Assembly (NCBI GenBank): GCA_936450465.1
Contig: OW388293.1
Location: forward strand, 50,210,040-50,274,039
Reading direction: 5' to 3'
DNA length: 64,000 nt
DNA from: Gibbula magus
Lineage: Eukaryota > Mollusca > Gastropoda > Trochida > Trochidae
This document shows positions 1 through 11,682 of this stretch, in pieces (the stretch's first letter is position 1; every line of letters begins with the position of its first letter). The notes under the pieces are model-generated. The model worked only from the letters and a program-made list of their open reading frames with translations. It was not told the DNA's origin and did no database searches. Position numbers and translations under genes: made by a program.

Positions 1-16
1 GGGCTCTTACCATGTA

Positions 17-166
17 GATTTATAAATAAGTATCTCTCGATTTTACTATATGGCGATTTATAAATAAGTTAACCTCGATCTTATAGGCGATTTATAGATA
101 AGTATCTCCCTATTTTACTTTGTAGATTTATACATAAGTCTCTCTCTGCCTTATTTTGACGATTTA
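17..166. repeat. degenerate 36-bp tandem repeat, about four copies
   Basis: A block starting GATTTATAAATAAG recurs at 17, 55, 89 and 125, and a partial fifth copy starts at 161. The spacing is 34-38 bp. The copies differ by several substitutions, so the array is old. No coding frame is evident. Confidence 0.75.
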
Positions 167-1959
167 CACAGCGAGCAAATGCATAATAGGGCTCTGAATT
201 ACTTTAGTGACTTAATGGTCTCTCCTTTGTTGTTGTAATTAACCTTTGCTTCATATAATACGTCAGTGGGGTATGAACTAATTCAGTATTTACCTGAAGT
301 GGATTAGATGTTATGTGGTTTCATTTGAGATTAAGATTTCTGTCTCGAACACTTTTTTTTCAAATATTGACCTCGCCTAACAGCGTGGAAATGTTTTATC
401 CTTGGCCAATACAATGTCATTTGGATATGAAATCATATTTTGTTCATATATGTAGGGTGACGATTATTTAGAATATTTACTTTTCACGATTTTGAACAAG
501 GTTGCTTAAAATGCTCATTTGGGTCCATGTGATTTCATCTTGGGTTTACATAATAGCTTCAATGGGATATGAAATATGAAATAATTCATTCTTGCTCTAA
601 AGGGGATAAGATGTAATATGATGTTTATTAACATTAATATCTACTTTAATCTATGGACCTTTGATTTATCATAATGCCACCAAAGGGAGGCAAAGGCGAT
701 CACCTTGTGGAAAAGCGGATGAGATGTTATTTGATGTTTATTTAGATTAAGATTTATTAAGAACACTTACTTTGGCAAATCTTTGAGACATCTTAATGCG
801 GCTTGTACGATTATCTCGTATATGCTTGAAAGAGTGCATTTTCTACCTTCAGTAGGTAAACTGATATTGAATATGTTATGTTTCTTATATAAAATAAGTG
901 TTGAAACGCATATGAATCAAACCAATCGCTCGAGAGATCGTTCATCTACAACATGATATATCAGAAATAATGTTCATATCACGACTATATATCCGTTGAA
1001 ATTTGGTTTCAAAGGCATCTACTCCACGAACACCACGTGATATTGAATATGATGTCATTAGATGCATTTATTGCCTTCTACGTTAGTTTTATTTTTTGTA
1101 GAACACAATAAACGAGGCTGTCAGTATGACATTAACACAGTCATTATATGGCATTGCAAGTGTAAATGCATTTTCTCAACTATTTTCTTTAGTAAAGGTT
1201 TCTCTTGTCACTAATTGTTCATTACTAGATAGTAATGTTTCCAAATGTTTTGTAAGTATGAAAACTATCAATGCCATTTAACTTGTATAATTGTATTTTA
1301 ATGTCATTATACCAGCAACCTACACATATGTATGTATATATTCTCCTTCATTATACGATTAAAAAAGTTAGTTATGAAAACAGTTATTTCCATATTTGAA
1401 AAAAGTGTAAATTATTGCATCAAGTTACAAATAGATAAACGTCAAAAACATTACATATCCTTTTCCGTGAGTACTAGAAACTATTTTCGTTCTTTTGTTT
1501 CATTGTTTACAGTGTGCCACAATGCGTAGAGCGGTACAATGATGAACTCGATTTATATTTAGCCTGCGAAACGTAGTTATAGATATATTGTCGGCAATTT
1601 TCCTATGTGTTTATTGACATACTCAACGTATAATTGTAAATGTCGCATGTACTTTTGTTGAGAATCAAATATATTCGGATCAAGTTTTTCGCAATATTGA
1701 ATACGCTGAAAGCAATGTGGTCTTCAGACGTTATATAATACCATACACGTCTCAGGTTCATCTCATGTTGTAGACACCCCACTTGTCACACCACACAGAA
1801 GTCCCAATTACATGAAGAGCGAACATGTTTTAGTAAGCACTTAAATCAAAGTAACTAAAATACTAAATGTACTTTTATTAATGTTCTCTATATTTGATTA
1901 ATCATTTAACAGAACAACATATACTTACATGCATGACATTTTAAGATCTTGGGTCAGAG
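167..1959. other. AT-rich stretch, no supported gene
   Basis: Only short open frames occur (the longest is about 65 codons), without recognisable motifs or coding-like composition. No tandem array, foldback structure or element end was found. It is probably intergenic or intronic. Confidence 0.5.
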
Positions 1960-2354
1960 TACCGTACTTCCTCTAATAGGGGCCTAGACCGTTATTAACA
2001 TTTAAGGGCTCTTACCCCCGGCGCTTATTGGAGGTCCGTCTCTTATTTGAGGCCCAACCCTTATATTATTCTCAGGTTTGACCAATACACGTGGTCAGCT
2101 ACAATAACTAACTAACCTTTCTGAGAATAACACAAACTCCTCGCTATTTGGTGTTAACCGGATTTGGTGTGGTACTGTAACCCTCTCAGTGCCTGGGAAC
2201 ATTTAAACAGAGACATATCAAGCAAGGAGTAATAACTGTAGTGATATAAACCGGGCCCCCGACCCTTATTGGAGGCCTGGCTCTTATTCACCTTTGGGTA
2301 CCTTTACCCTCGGCTGCTATTAGAGGCCCGGCTCCTATAAGAGGAAATACGGTA
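1960..2354. mobile_element. MITE-like element with TACCGTA-type inverted ends
   Basis: The left end reads TACCGTACTTCCTCTAATAG and the right end is its approximate reverse complement, AAGAGGAAATACGGTA. The interior is built from short subrepeats of the form (C)GGCGCTTATTGGAGG / CCCGGCTCCTATAAGAGG. The same terminal sequence bounds the element at 8024-8282, so this is a dispersed family. There is no coding capacity. It is non-autonomous by structure, and the mobilising transposase is unknown. Confidence 0.6.
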
Positions 2355-3030
2355 ATCTTCACAGAACGGTTCCTCTCTCATTCTCTTCCATTATGAGACT
2401 AGCAAGTACAACCATTAACGTGAGTTTACCTTTACTGTGAATCCTGAAGTATGAGGTTTCAAGCAATTCATTGAATATCAAGACAGAGTCAATACACAAC
2501 AAAGGATTAACTCTACACAGAAGGACGGATGCCTTTACCGTCTTCATTCATTCAATAGTTTACTCATGTAAATCCTCAACTCTATGGACCGTGTCGGGGG
2601 TGACAGTTTATTGTCGGTCTGTCAGGTTCTCCGGACACTGGTTAGTATACACAAGTCTGGATCACTTTCAGTCAAAGGAAACCATACTACAATTCACTTG
2701 TAGTGTCGAAAAAATATTTTGTAAAATAAAATTCAATAATTTATAATCTACACTTCTCATGATACTGAAACTAATGTCTCTTTTCAATTTAGTTAAATAT
2801 ACATCTTAAAATCTAAAATTTATGGTCAAATTCTGAGTTGTTTCTCTTTGACTATATATTAGTCTAGAACTTGACTATTTCGTTTGACAGGAGTAGAGGC
2901 CCAGAGAGAAATGGGAGGCCGAGCCTTTGTATGAACAAAGTAAGAACACGCCACCAGACTCCCCGACGTGAAGTCTGTCCATGCACGTGGAATATAAGAT
3001 ATGAGGAATTGTATGGTTCTGACTGAAATA
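2355..3030. other. no supported feature
   Basis: Short overlapping open frames occur on both strands (up to 91 codons, for example 2471-2746 on the plus strand), but they show no family motif, splice context or compositional change. I see no repeat structure here. Confidence 0.4.
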
Positions 3031-3239
3031 AGGGCCGTGTTCAAGAGAGGTTTCAAAGTAATGGCTCAATTAGCGATTACTTTTAAACCTCTCTTGAACG
3101 CAATTGCTCAATGTAGCGCTACGAGCAAACTTAGAGGAATTTGCACCGTGTCGTTCAAGAGAGAATAAGCGCTACTTGAACGCTATATTGAGTAATCAAT
3201 GAGCGATTATAAGCACTCGCTGTTATGGAACGGGGCCCT
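3031..3239. mobile_element. foldback MITE with AGGGCC termini
   Basis: The left end AGGGCCGTGTTC pairs with the right end GGAACGGGGCCCT. Internally, TTCAAGAGAGGTTT at about 3040 is followed by its reverse complement AAACCTCTCTTGAA near 3086, and a second related segment starts near 3152. The 209-bp element is almost entirely foldback and non-coding. The target duplication is not clear. Confidence 0.6.
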
Positions 3240-3550
3240 GATATACCGATTCTAGATCAGGGTTTGGTATGGACAACTTTCAACTGTTCAACATAATGGA
3301 GATCCATCAGATTCAAAATGAAAATACTTTCATTACGCCTATAACACTCTGTGTTATGGTTTGATGATACCATACTTTCTGCTGATAAAGCAGTTTAGAA
3401 ATTATACTTTCATGGCATAGAACTTGTCTAGACACGAATTTTAGTGAACGGCATTTGTTAAAGATGGAATTTTAGTGAAGGGAAAGTTGGTTCACATATG
3501 TAAGTATATTTATCATTAACTAGGATTAATTTTAGCTATTTTCATCATTT
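3240..3550. other. no supported feature
   Basis: AT-rich spacer between two foldback elements. No open frame of note and no internal repetition was seen. Confidence 0.4.
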
Positions 3551-3739
3551 TCTTCCCACAGAGGTTATTCTCTTCAGATTTCCGAACCTCTGTTCTACAT
3601 GCCATGCATCCGAGGGCAGAAATGGAATGTCCTGATTGGTTGCAATTGAATTAGGAGATTTGCTGGTGCTAGGAAATTCAGGCCATGTAGAACAGAGGTT
3701 AGCATAGAAAATCTAAAGGGAGCAACCTCTGTGGGAAGA
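3551..3739. mobile_element. foldback MITE with TCTTCCCACAGAGGTT ends
   Basis: Terminal inverted repeats of about 32 bp begin TCTTCCCACAGAGGTT on the left and end AACCTCTGTGGGAAGA on the right. A second inner inverted pair, AACCTCTGTTCTACATG and its complement, re-uses the same AACCTCTGT word. At 189 bp the whole element can form a single hairpin. A related right end, AACCTTTGTGGGAAGA, occurs near 15223-15238, so the family is dispersed. Confidence 0.7.
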
Positions 3740-4271
3740 CAATGATTATCATATGATCACATCCTTATTAAAACGAACTTCAACCTTGCCCTGTATTGCT
3801 TCCAATAATCCACTGTATTGCATCGCACTGCTTCCAATACTTTTATCTAACTTTTAACCTAATTTGGTACATACAGGTTTGCCAAAGTGTCGTAACTTGT
3901 AAACATAACATTAATGAAACACTTAAAAAGTAAATCAAAATGAATTTGCAATGAAGTTGATATTCGGAAGCAAACTTTAATTCTAGTTGAATTGACTAAA
4001 TATGTTAAATATGTTATATAATTTATTATCCTTTAGATTATCTGTCCTTATTTCAGTCATTTCCAATCAAATATATAGGGTACATAGCTACTTCCGTTTG
4101 TGATAAAAACTCACAGTGTGAAATAGCGAAAACGGTCAAGGTCATCCGTAAGACCCGTTTAGTTAGTCGTATGACCTGTCTTCACGGGTCATACTGTTGG
4201 TAAACCCTGGCAAATCCGCCTGCACGGTTTCGTTTGCATTGGTTATTGACCAATCAGAATTCAACACATTT
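3740..4271. other. no supported feature
   Basis: AT-rich sequence with no reading frame or element boundary that I can support. Words around 4135-4200 (GACCCG/CGGGTC) are weakly repetitive. Confidence 0.35.
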
Positions 4272-4434
4272 ATCAAAAGGGTAATAAACAATTATAGACT
4301 GGTGATGAGGTCAATACCTGTTTTTATTGACTCGAAGAAAGAATATTGAGCAAGGACGAATTCACCAGTCCATAATTGTTTTATTATGTATTGAATACAG
4401 AAAGGTAAGGGTAAAAAATAATCAAAAGGGTAAT
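4272..4434. repeat. inverted repeat flanked by a 14-bp direct repeat
   Basis: The word ATCAAAAGGGTAAT occurs at 4272-4285 and 4421-4434. Between them, about 24 bp at 4282-4305 is the reverse complement of 4362-4386 with one or two mismatches. This is the arrangement expected for a small foldback insertion with a target duplication, though the inverted repeat slightly overlaps the left direct repeat. No protein is encoded. Confidence 0.5.
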
Positions 4435-4455
4435 TTAATTTGAAGAGTTAGGACT

Positions 4456-4806
4456 ATGATGTCACGAAACAATAGCATGACGTCATGCAACAATTGTTTG
4501 ACGTCACTCAACTCAATATGGCTTTTGGTCGGACTTGGATTGGAGTCAATATGCTTTTCTGTCGACGTTCACGTGATCGCCTCTCGAACAATCAGATTGC
4601 TGGAAACATATGCTAATAATATCTACTTTCACTATATCAATGTACTTTTATAGGAATTGGGTTTAAGGATTTTTCGAGACTTTGGGGAAATGAAGATTTC
4701 AGAATATTAACTCGATTTAAGGTAAACTGTAATTACTATGGATGAAGAAGAGGACAGGAAAGTGGTTAATACTTGTGTTGTTATAATGTTATAAGCTAAA
4801 AGGGTT
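4456..4806. other. no supported feature
   Basis: Contains a 65-codon open frame (4456-4653, plus) rich in repeated GACGTCA words. There is no recognisable domain. Confidence 0.3.
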
Positions 4807-5590
4807 CTCCGTCCTCGGGAGAATGGGATTTCAAAGGAAAGTTTAAGATTTTTAAAACTTCAGGGGAAGGTAAGTGAAGGGTACACTGATTCAGGAGACT
4901 GACTCTATAGTGTCCTCTGAGTTTCTGGTCAGAAGGTCATACAATCTGCATCCATCCCAGCGAGACGAATATACACATGACTAGCATGTCGTTAGTAGAT
5001 CAATAGAAACCAAGTGACTTCGGAGAATATCTGATAACCTATTTATGTGGTTTTACTGATATCACTGTCTTCAGTTAAATGCATCTCTTTACATCTGCAA
5101 TATTGAAATACTCTTAATCACTTGACAGAATATCATATTGTTAAAACTGAAGTAATATTCATTTTCACGTGTCATGTGTTCCTCGGGGAATGGGATTTCA
5201 AAGGAAAGTTTGAGACTTTTCATAATTAGGTGAAGGTAAGTGAAGTTTACACAAAATGGTTCCCTGGGCCAGTTACGCTGCGCTATGCTTCGCTACTGTA
5301 GCGCAGCATAGCGCAGCCTAACTGGCCCAGGGAACCAGGTTAAAGGGTACACTGATTCAGGAGACTCTATCTATAGTGTCCTCTGAGTTTCTGGTCAGAA
5401 GAACATACAATCTGCATCCATTCCAGCGAGACGAATATACACATGACTAGCATATCGTTAGTAGATTAATAGAAACCACGATAATCCAACTGATAATCTC
5501 TTTATTTGCTTATTGATATCATTATCTTGAGTCAAAGCCATCTTTTCACATCTGCGATCTTGAATATACTCCTTATCACTTGCCAGGCTA
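4807..5590 (+). repeat. direct duplication pair (4807-5131 and 5178-5590)
   Basis: Two adjacent blocks in the same orientation share long runs, including GAATGGGATTTCAAAGGAAA, TACACTGATTCAGGAGACT and CGAGACGAATATACACATGA. The second copy is longer because it carries the palindromic insertion at 5257-5337. The copies differ throughout, so the duplication is not recent. Confidence 0.8.
5257..5337. mobile_element. 81-bp near-perfect palindrome inserted in one copy of a duplication
   Basis: The sequence opens TGGTTCCCTGGGCCAGTTA and closes with the reverse complement TAACTGGCCCAGGGAACCA, and the interior GCGCAGCATAGCGCAGC also pairs. It is much more GC-rich than its surroundings. The paralogous block at 4807-5131 passes from GTAAGTGAA straight to GGGTACACTG at this position, so the palindrome plus a few flanking bases is an insertion. 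Confidence 0.7.
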
Positions 5591-6396
5591 TTTAAGAAAT
5601 AGAGTTCGCTGTGCAAATGTGTTTTGTAATAAAGTATTGTATAGCCTTGAACTAATAAAGTTAAAGCACGAGGACGAAAGTAAGTAATCACGATCTTTAA
5701 TTCAATTATTCTTAATGATATTGAAAATGAAGTTAATTTGGAAATTAAATGTTAAATCTCCTTATATATTTATATTTATATTTATATAATTTGTTTGAAC
5801 GACAGGACCATAGCGCCCCGACAATACGTCACAAAATCACAACGTGGTTCCATTTATGTAGTTGTCTTTTTACTTGAACATTACACAAGAATAGATTTTC
5901 AATGTTTATAACTATATAGGTCAGTAGGTGACTATTAAATGATGAAAAACCTTAATAAATGAGCCAGGTTAATGTAATGTATCTAAAACTGGACGAACAT
6001 TTTGATTTGGAGGTTAAAATTTAAAGCAAATTTTTTTTCGTTTTTAAAAAAAAAAGAAATTGAGCAATAATTATTAAAATATAAACTCGGTATTTAAAGA
6101 TGTTTTAAATGTACCATCATAATAAAGCTGTATTTGTACAATGTAAATACAACACCATAATGTACTCATATCAGTATAATGTAATGATACCAATACAATT
6201 GAATGGTACCATCATAACAGATATCAGTACAATGTAAAGTTGCTATCATATAATGTAATGGTAAAAGACAGACATACCGATAGACACAGACAGACAGACA
6301 TACAGAGGCCTGGTCCATTACATCCACAGGGATTGCCTCCATCTTTTCATTAGAAACTTTAAACTATAATGATTGAGTTTATTATCTACTTATTGG

Positions 6397-6397
<1 letters not shown>
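5591..6397. other. no supported feature
   Basis: AT-rich. Around 6105-6260 there is a loose repetition of ACCATCATAA / CAGTACAATGTAA words, a decayed short-period repeat. A 77-codon frame on the minus strand (5458-5691) overlaps the duplication and has no recognisable content. Confidence 0.4.
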
Positions 6398-6464
<67 letters not shown>

Positions 6465-6489
6465 GATATATATATATAAATATATATAT
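6398..6489. repeat. (TA)n microsatellite with (CATA)n interruption
   Basis: About 90 bp of alternating TA, interrupted by CATACATACATA near 6427-6438 and by single-base changes. Confidence 0.95.
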
Positions 6490-6593
6490 GGAAATTGTAT
6501 GCTTTCATGTAAAGTGTCTCAATATGTTTTATATTCTAAATTACTAACTTTTGCTCTTTTCTTCAAGGCTAGAAAATAAATATGGAAAGATTG

Positions 6594-6901
6594 TTAATAA
6601 TTGTGGAATTGTGGGAACTTAATTGGTAGTCTTATAAATTTAATTTCACATGGATCATTTATGGAATATGGAAGCAGACCGCGTCTCAAATCACAATAGA
6701 ATGGATATTCAATACAGAAGTGACATTCCCATTCAATGTTAAGTACAATACACAAGGGGCAAAACGTCGATGTATGTTTACTTTTTCCCGATATTCCAAC
6801 ATAAGAAGATGATCTGAACAACGAAACTTACGCAATGCTAAGCGGAAAAAATTAACTGTTACCATTGACAAATACTCTTCAAAGCTAACCCTAATGGACA
6901 T
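6594..6901 (-). pseudogene. frameshifted LINE C-terminal tail (zinc-motif domain)
   Basis: Two overlapping minus-strand frames (6686-6901 and 6594-6821) together read as the C-terminal end of a LINE polyprotein. The first gives FRLALRKFRCSDHLLMLE. After a shift near 6775 the second gives FCPLCIVLNIEWECHFCIE followed by PFYCDLRRGLLP. The pattern R-F-R-C-S-x-H, C-P-x-C, x-H-F-C, P-F-Y-x-x-L-R matches the better preserved copies at 25412-25855 and its paralogues. This CPxC...HFxxxCP tail is known downstream of reverse transcriptase in several invertebrate LINE groups. No reverse transcriptase sequence remains next to it, so this is a 5'-truncated, frameshifted relic. Confidence 0.65.
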
Positions 6902-7910
6902 GTATCAATTGCTTCGCAGGTTCAATCCAGTATAGCGGTTAGAACTCCCAAGTCGTAACAAAACTCCAATATGGTTGAAAAACACAAATGTTGTCACTTT
7001 TATACTTAAAGAAGATCGTGTGATGAATGTATTCTTTCTGTTGCAAAATTAAGGGTTTCGATTCATTTAATAAATATCCTTTGAATAATTAATTGTGTTT
7101 AACCTACGTTTGGAAAATAATTCAGCAAGAGATGCGTCATGTTTACATCGATATGCCTGATTCTACTTATATAATTATGTTTTATGTACGCAAAGGAAAT
7201 GAATGTAAATGTAAACCTATCAGTGCGAAAATGATTTTAACTTCAACGTGCATATCTAAATATATTAGCCGATATGTCATATTACAAGTCGGGTTCAGAA
7301 GACGCAAAAGCATTATTATAGCCAGGATATTAAGATGCATTGCACGACAAGTGTCCCAAACTAATTGAACCACAGGCTTTGGGGTTGCCTTAATACAGCT
7401 ATAACTATGTAAACAGGTATCGTGGGACGCTGCTAATGGATTTTCGAAAGACGATATTGTCAAACGTAATTTGTTCCATGACATTAGGTGCAACGTGCTG
7501 AACGTGACCCTGCATGGAGCTGTGTCAATGAACTTCCGGTACAAAGCGGAAGCTGACAATGTACTGATTGTCGTTATTCCACCGATGCAAATAAAAGAAA
7601 AGCCGTGAACTAACAACGTCATTATGTAGTGATGTTTTTTTTGGAAACACAAACATGAACGTTTCTATTTTAGGATTATATTTTCATCAAGATGTAAATT
7701 GACATATACAATGTTTTTAAATCAATTCAAATCAAGATAAAGACAGTATTACTTTTTCAGGGAGAGTATTTTTTAAACATCAGAATTTATATAGCTGTTC
7801 AAAGGACACCAAGTTCAATGGATATTCAAAGTTGTTATTGCTTCGATACTGACGCCCACTTGCTTCAATAACGTATATGAAATTAGGAACATAGTCAAGA
7901 TTCTTGGGAT
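6902..7910. other. no supported gene
   Basis: The longest frame is 156 codons on the minus strand (7182-7652). Its translation shows no domain, and the opposite strand is open over part of the same stretch (7093-7368). I treat both as chance frames. Confidence 0.4.
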
Positions 7911-7980
7911 AACGACTTCTTTATTGTGAACATAACCGACGTTTCGAAGTATACGCTTACGTCTTGATCACATTGACAAA
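7911..7980 (-). mobile_element. remnant of a Penelope-like element 3' region
   Basis: Read on the minus strand, the sequence runs GAAACGTCGGTTATG then TTCACAATAAAGAAG. A GAAACGTCG box followed closely by AATAAAGAAGTT is characteristic of the end (pLTR) region of Penelope-like retroelements. No GIY-YIG or reverse transcriptase frame is present nearby, so only the terminal piece survives. The identification rests on motif memory and a short stretch. Confidence 0.45.
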
Positions 7981-8023
7981 TCATTTATTTTTAAATGACG
8001 TGTATGTTCACAAATAAAACATT

Positions 8024-8282
8024 ATACCGTATTTCCTCTAATAAGCGCCGTGTCTCCAATAAGCGCCGGGCCTCTAATAAGCGCCGGGGGTCAAGGGTAG
8101 TTGAGAAAATAAGCGCCGGGTCTCCAATAAGCGCCGCTCTCTAATAAACGCCGGGTCTAAACCATTAGATTAACGCACCCTTAGTAAACTTCAATGTTCT
8201 ATTAAAGAAATAAGCGCCGGGTCTCCAATAAGCGCCGGACCTCTAATAAGCGCTCGGACGCTTTTTAGAGGAAATACGGTAT
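8024..8282. mobile_element. MITE of the ATACCGTATTTCCTCTAA family with internal subrepeats
   Basis: The ends are inverted: ATACCGTATTTCCTCTAA on the left and its reverse complement TTAGAGGAAATACGGTAT on the right. The interior is a run of about ten degenerate copies of (T)CTAATAAGCGCCGGG / TCCAATAAGCGCCGGG, spaced roughly 17-20 bp. The same ends bound 1960-2354, and a lone right end occurs at 56228-56241. It is non-coding. Confidence 0.75.
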
Positions 8283-10163
8283 CCACAAAACATTGATTTT
8301 CTTTTGTATTCCGACTCTAAATGGCGTAAAGCTTAAGATAACTTTTCACTCATTATCCTGTCAACTTGTTCTATCTAACTATCTAAAAGCATACACAATA
8401 TGGAGATGTTCATGCCGCCTACCAGAGGGTGGGTGCAATCAGACTCTTTTTATACCTATATATCTTGACGTGTCATATTCTAATTGATACACGCTAATAA
8501 AGATACGATTTCATTAATATCAGAAACGTATACATCAATTACACTTACTACGAAGTTTTCAATTAATCAATAAAACATTTAAAAGATAGGGATAGATTAT
8601 CAAAGAAAGAGTTTTGTATCCAACAGTTTATATATCTGGACATATTTGTACGACCTAAGACAACATAGAAGGTGATAAGACCGATAGTGAAACATAAGTA
8701 GTGTGATAAATATTATAAGAGTTTGTTCCCTTGGCAGCCGTTGTTTTTCCATATATCTTTAAACTCTCAAACCAATCGTGCGGCGCCTCACTACAGTGTA
8801 TCCTCTCAAACAGACCGTTAGCTTACCGTTGTGCATGATTCAAATGAACTAAACTGTCATTTAACATTAACCTACGATTATAAACAATCCTCAATACTTT
8901 GTAAGAGCACTCTTTTGTGGATCAACCTCCATTTGAGTCGGATTAATCTTTTTAAAAGTTTTAATGAATTTGAGATATGATATATTTATGTTATGAAATA
9001 CAAGCTTAATTTCCACGGCGTACATTTGTGACGAAGTGGACTTTCTATTCCGTCAAAATGCTCTCCACTGTTACAGTTCAGTATATAGATACTGACTTTA
9101 ATCTCTCATGTATCAGCACTGAAATAAAGCTTACTGTAAACGGTTATATTCCGAACTCAGATAACCCATTGATAATGAAATAATGAACACAAAGTACAAT
9201 TCTAAAAAAATGCATATGCACCCTCACATATATTCACTGGCAATAGAAACTAATCGGATGTGATGAATTAAAGCCATCGAGGGATTCAAGATGATTATTA
9301 TGGTATAATGCTAATCATAACCACTGGTCATTATTTCGACTTCAAATGACAAGACGGACACGAATGGTCAGGGCTGATTAATGACCAGATACACATCATT
9401 ATAAAAGTCTTGTCTTTCTCGAAGAACCCCTGCCTCGAGAAATGAGTCACCCAGCTTGGAGATATAATGTGCTCTTTTAGCCTGTCAGTGTAGGTCAGAG
9501 GTCAGAGCGCGACTGACCTCTGTCAGGTCATCCACTGACCAATCACTGCTTGGGGCAAGACCATAGGAACATCTTCACAGTAGGGGAAAATGTGATGTGA
9601 GCCGATTTCGTGTTCAACTCACGATATCTTCTCTGATAGATTCACAACATTTTATTTTCTCTTGATTTTGACTTTGTGTTAGAGCCTTTAACATATCAAT
9701 TCGTGCTTCGTCAATTCATTAGCCATTTGAATATAGAGAATGGAAGTGGATGAATACAGAATGAAATGAATCATAGACTAAGTCTAATACGATAGCCGTA
9801 ATACCGTTATCATGCAAATGCATTTCATAGCCATTAACGAGATGCTTTATCCCGTTAATTAAGTCAAATGGATAAAGAGATATGCTGATATATAAATCTT
9901 GAAACACATCAACTCGACTTGATCGATGGTACATACTGTATACGTGGCTGAGTTCACTTTAATCAACAAGAGTTATATATTCAACATTATATTAACACGA
10001 GGGTAAGATTTTAGTCATCACCTAAAACCATTCCTTATTTGTTTTCTGTAAACTCAGTTCTACCGTTAGATACAAGATTAATGGGATTCTACCATTATCC
10101 TGTTTATGACGCATATTGTAAATTCATTTGTTGTTCTTACATTACAGCATTTGGAGTCTTCTG
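8283..10163. other. no supported gene
   Basis: Short frames only (up to 71 codons). A small inverted word, GGTCAGAGGTCAG...CTGACCTCTGTCAGGTC, lies at about 9493-9530. Nothing else is supportable. Confidence 0.45.
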
Positions 10164-10802
10164 CTGTCGTCAAATTATTGTGATGTCATTGCTGGATTGT
10201 GTCAAAGCATTGTGATGTCATTACTCGATGGTGTCAACGCATTGTGATGTCATTACTCGATGGTGTCAGGGTATTGTGCAAAATCGGTGTCTCCTAAAAG
10301 ATATTGAGACGAGAAATGAGAGTAGGTGTCAAAGCATTGTGATGTCATTACTCGATGGTGTCAAAGCATTGTGATGTCATTACTGGATGGTGTCAAAGTA
10401 TTGTGATGTCCTTACTCAATGGTGTCAAAGTATTGTGATGCCATTACTGGATGGTGTCAAAGCATTGTGATGTCATTACAGGATTGTGTCAAAGTAGTGT
10501 GATTTCATTACTGGATAGTGTCAAAGCATTGTAATGCCATTACTGGATGGTGTCAAAGCATTGTGATGTCATTACTGGATGGTGTCAAAGTATTGTGATG
10601 TCCTTACTCAATGGTGTCAAAGTATTGTGATGCCATTACTGGATGGTGTCAAAGCATTGTGATGTCATTACAGGATTGTGTCAAAGTAGTGTGATTTCAT
10701 TACTGGATAGTGTCAACGCATTGTAATGCCATTACTGGATGGTGTCAAAGTATTGTGATGCCATTACTGGATGGTGTCAAAGTAGTGTGATTTCATTACT
10801 CG
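10164..10802 (+). repeat. 32-bp minisatellite with 192-bp higher-order period
   Basis: About 17-19 copies of a 32-bp unit (core TGTCAAAGCATTGTGATGTC then ATTACTGGATGG). A set of variant units recurs exactly six units later: the CTTACTCAAT variant is at 10411 and again at 10603, 192 bp apart. An interruption at about 10265-10330 carries GGGTATTGTGCAAAATC and TCTCCTAAAAGATAT, related to GGGCATTGTGCAAAATC and TCTCCTAGGAGATAT inside the foldback element at 41716-41981. This is not a CRISPR array because there are no unique spacers. Confidence 0.9.
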
Positions 10803-11316
10803 CACAGGGGCGTGTATCGCTTAAAAACAGCGATTAAAATATATATACCTATATAGACCCTACCCTATTACTATATAAAAGGAAAGGGATGTAACGACGA
10901 AACCACTCTATGCTCATTCAAAGTCATATTTAGCATCAAAAATTTTTTTACGGCACAGTCGATGACTACGATACGAAAGCTAAATGGTTTTCCAACAAAA
11001 TGAGCTATAAATGGTCACAATCGGATCATTATTCCAAAAGCTATGCGACTAAACAGTTCGTATATCGGTTCCTCCACATTTTCAAGCCAATTTCGACGCT
11101 CACGAATATCATCGAAAACTCAAAAAAACCCAAATTACAACACCTACATATCATTTCTCCGACTGTAATACGGCATTTCGTCTCACATCAACAGGAGCTG
11201 TCTAAGATGAAAATGACCTTTATGTACACGTATGTCTCTTGTCTTTATTGCTTTGATTCATATATATAGCCACATTGATTTATTCTTAAAATATCCTGTT
11301 CATTATAGCTCTGAAT
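10803..11316. other. no supported gene
   Basis: Includes an 89-codon open frame (11000-11269, plus) without recognisable features. AAAGGGATGTAAC at about 10883 resembles, in inverse, the GTTACATCCCCTTT end at 12026-12039, which may hint at an older composite element. Confidence 0.3.
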
Positions 11317-11518
11317 GATAAACTGTGATACACCATAGCTTAATTTTTGAAATTATTGTCAAAATAGAAAATAGAATAAAAATATCTTGTATATGACGGC
11401 TAATCGTAAAGTGTTGAGAAGATAAACTGTGATGCACCATAGCTAAATTTTTAAAATTATTGTCAAAATAGAATAAAAGTATCTTGTATATGACGGCTAA
11501 TCGTAAAGTGTTGAGAAC
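11317..11518 (+). repeat. two-copy tandem duplication of about 104 bp
   Basis: GATAAACTGTGATACACC at 11317 recurs as GATAAACTGTGATGCACC at 11421. The copies then run in parallel through ATATGACGGCTAATCGTAAA. The second copy has a small deletion in the AATAGAAAATAGAATAAAA stretch. Confidence 0.9.
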
Positions 11519-11682
11519 ACAGACTAATGGAAGAGATAGGGGTTTTTCTCATGGTGTAGTTCTGTCTTGTCGTATCAGCTCTTCTACTTCAACATCCAAT
11601 GTAATATACCTCATACAGGGTAACTTCATATTGTAACAACAATTCATACCTTGGAAGAGATAAGAGATTAGAAAAGCGAACA

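Noticed and set aside
7182..7652. 156-codon minus-strand frame
   Set aside because: No domain, poor composition, an opposing open frame over part of the same bases, and no paralogue or splice context.
10164..10802. Possible CRISPR-like array
   Set aside because: Units abut directly with no unique spacers, and the genome is eukaryotic. It is a minisatellite.
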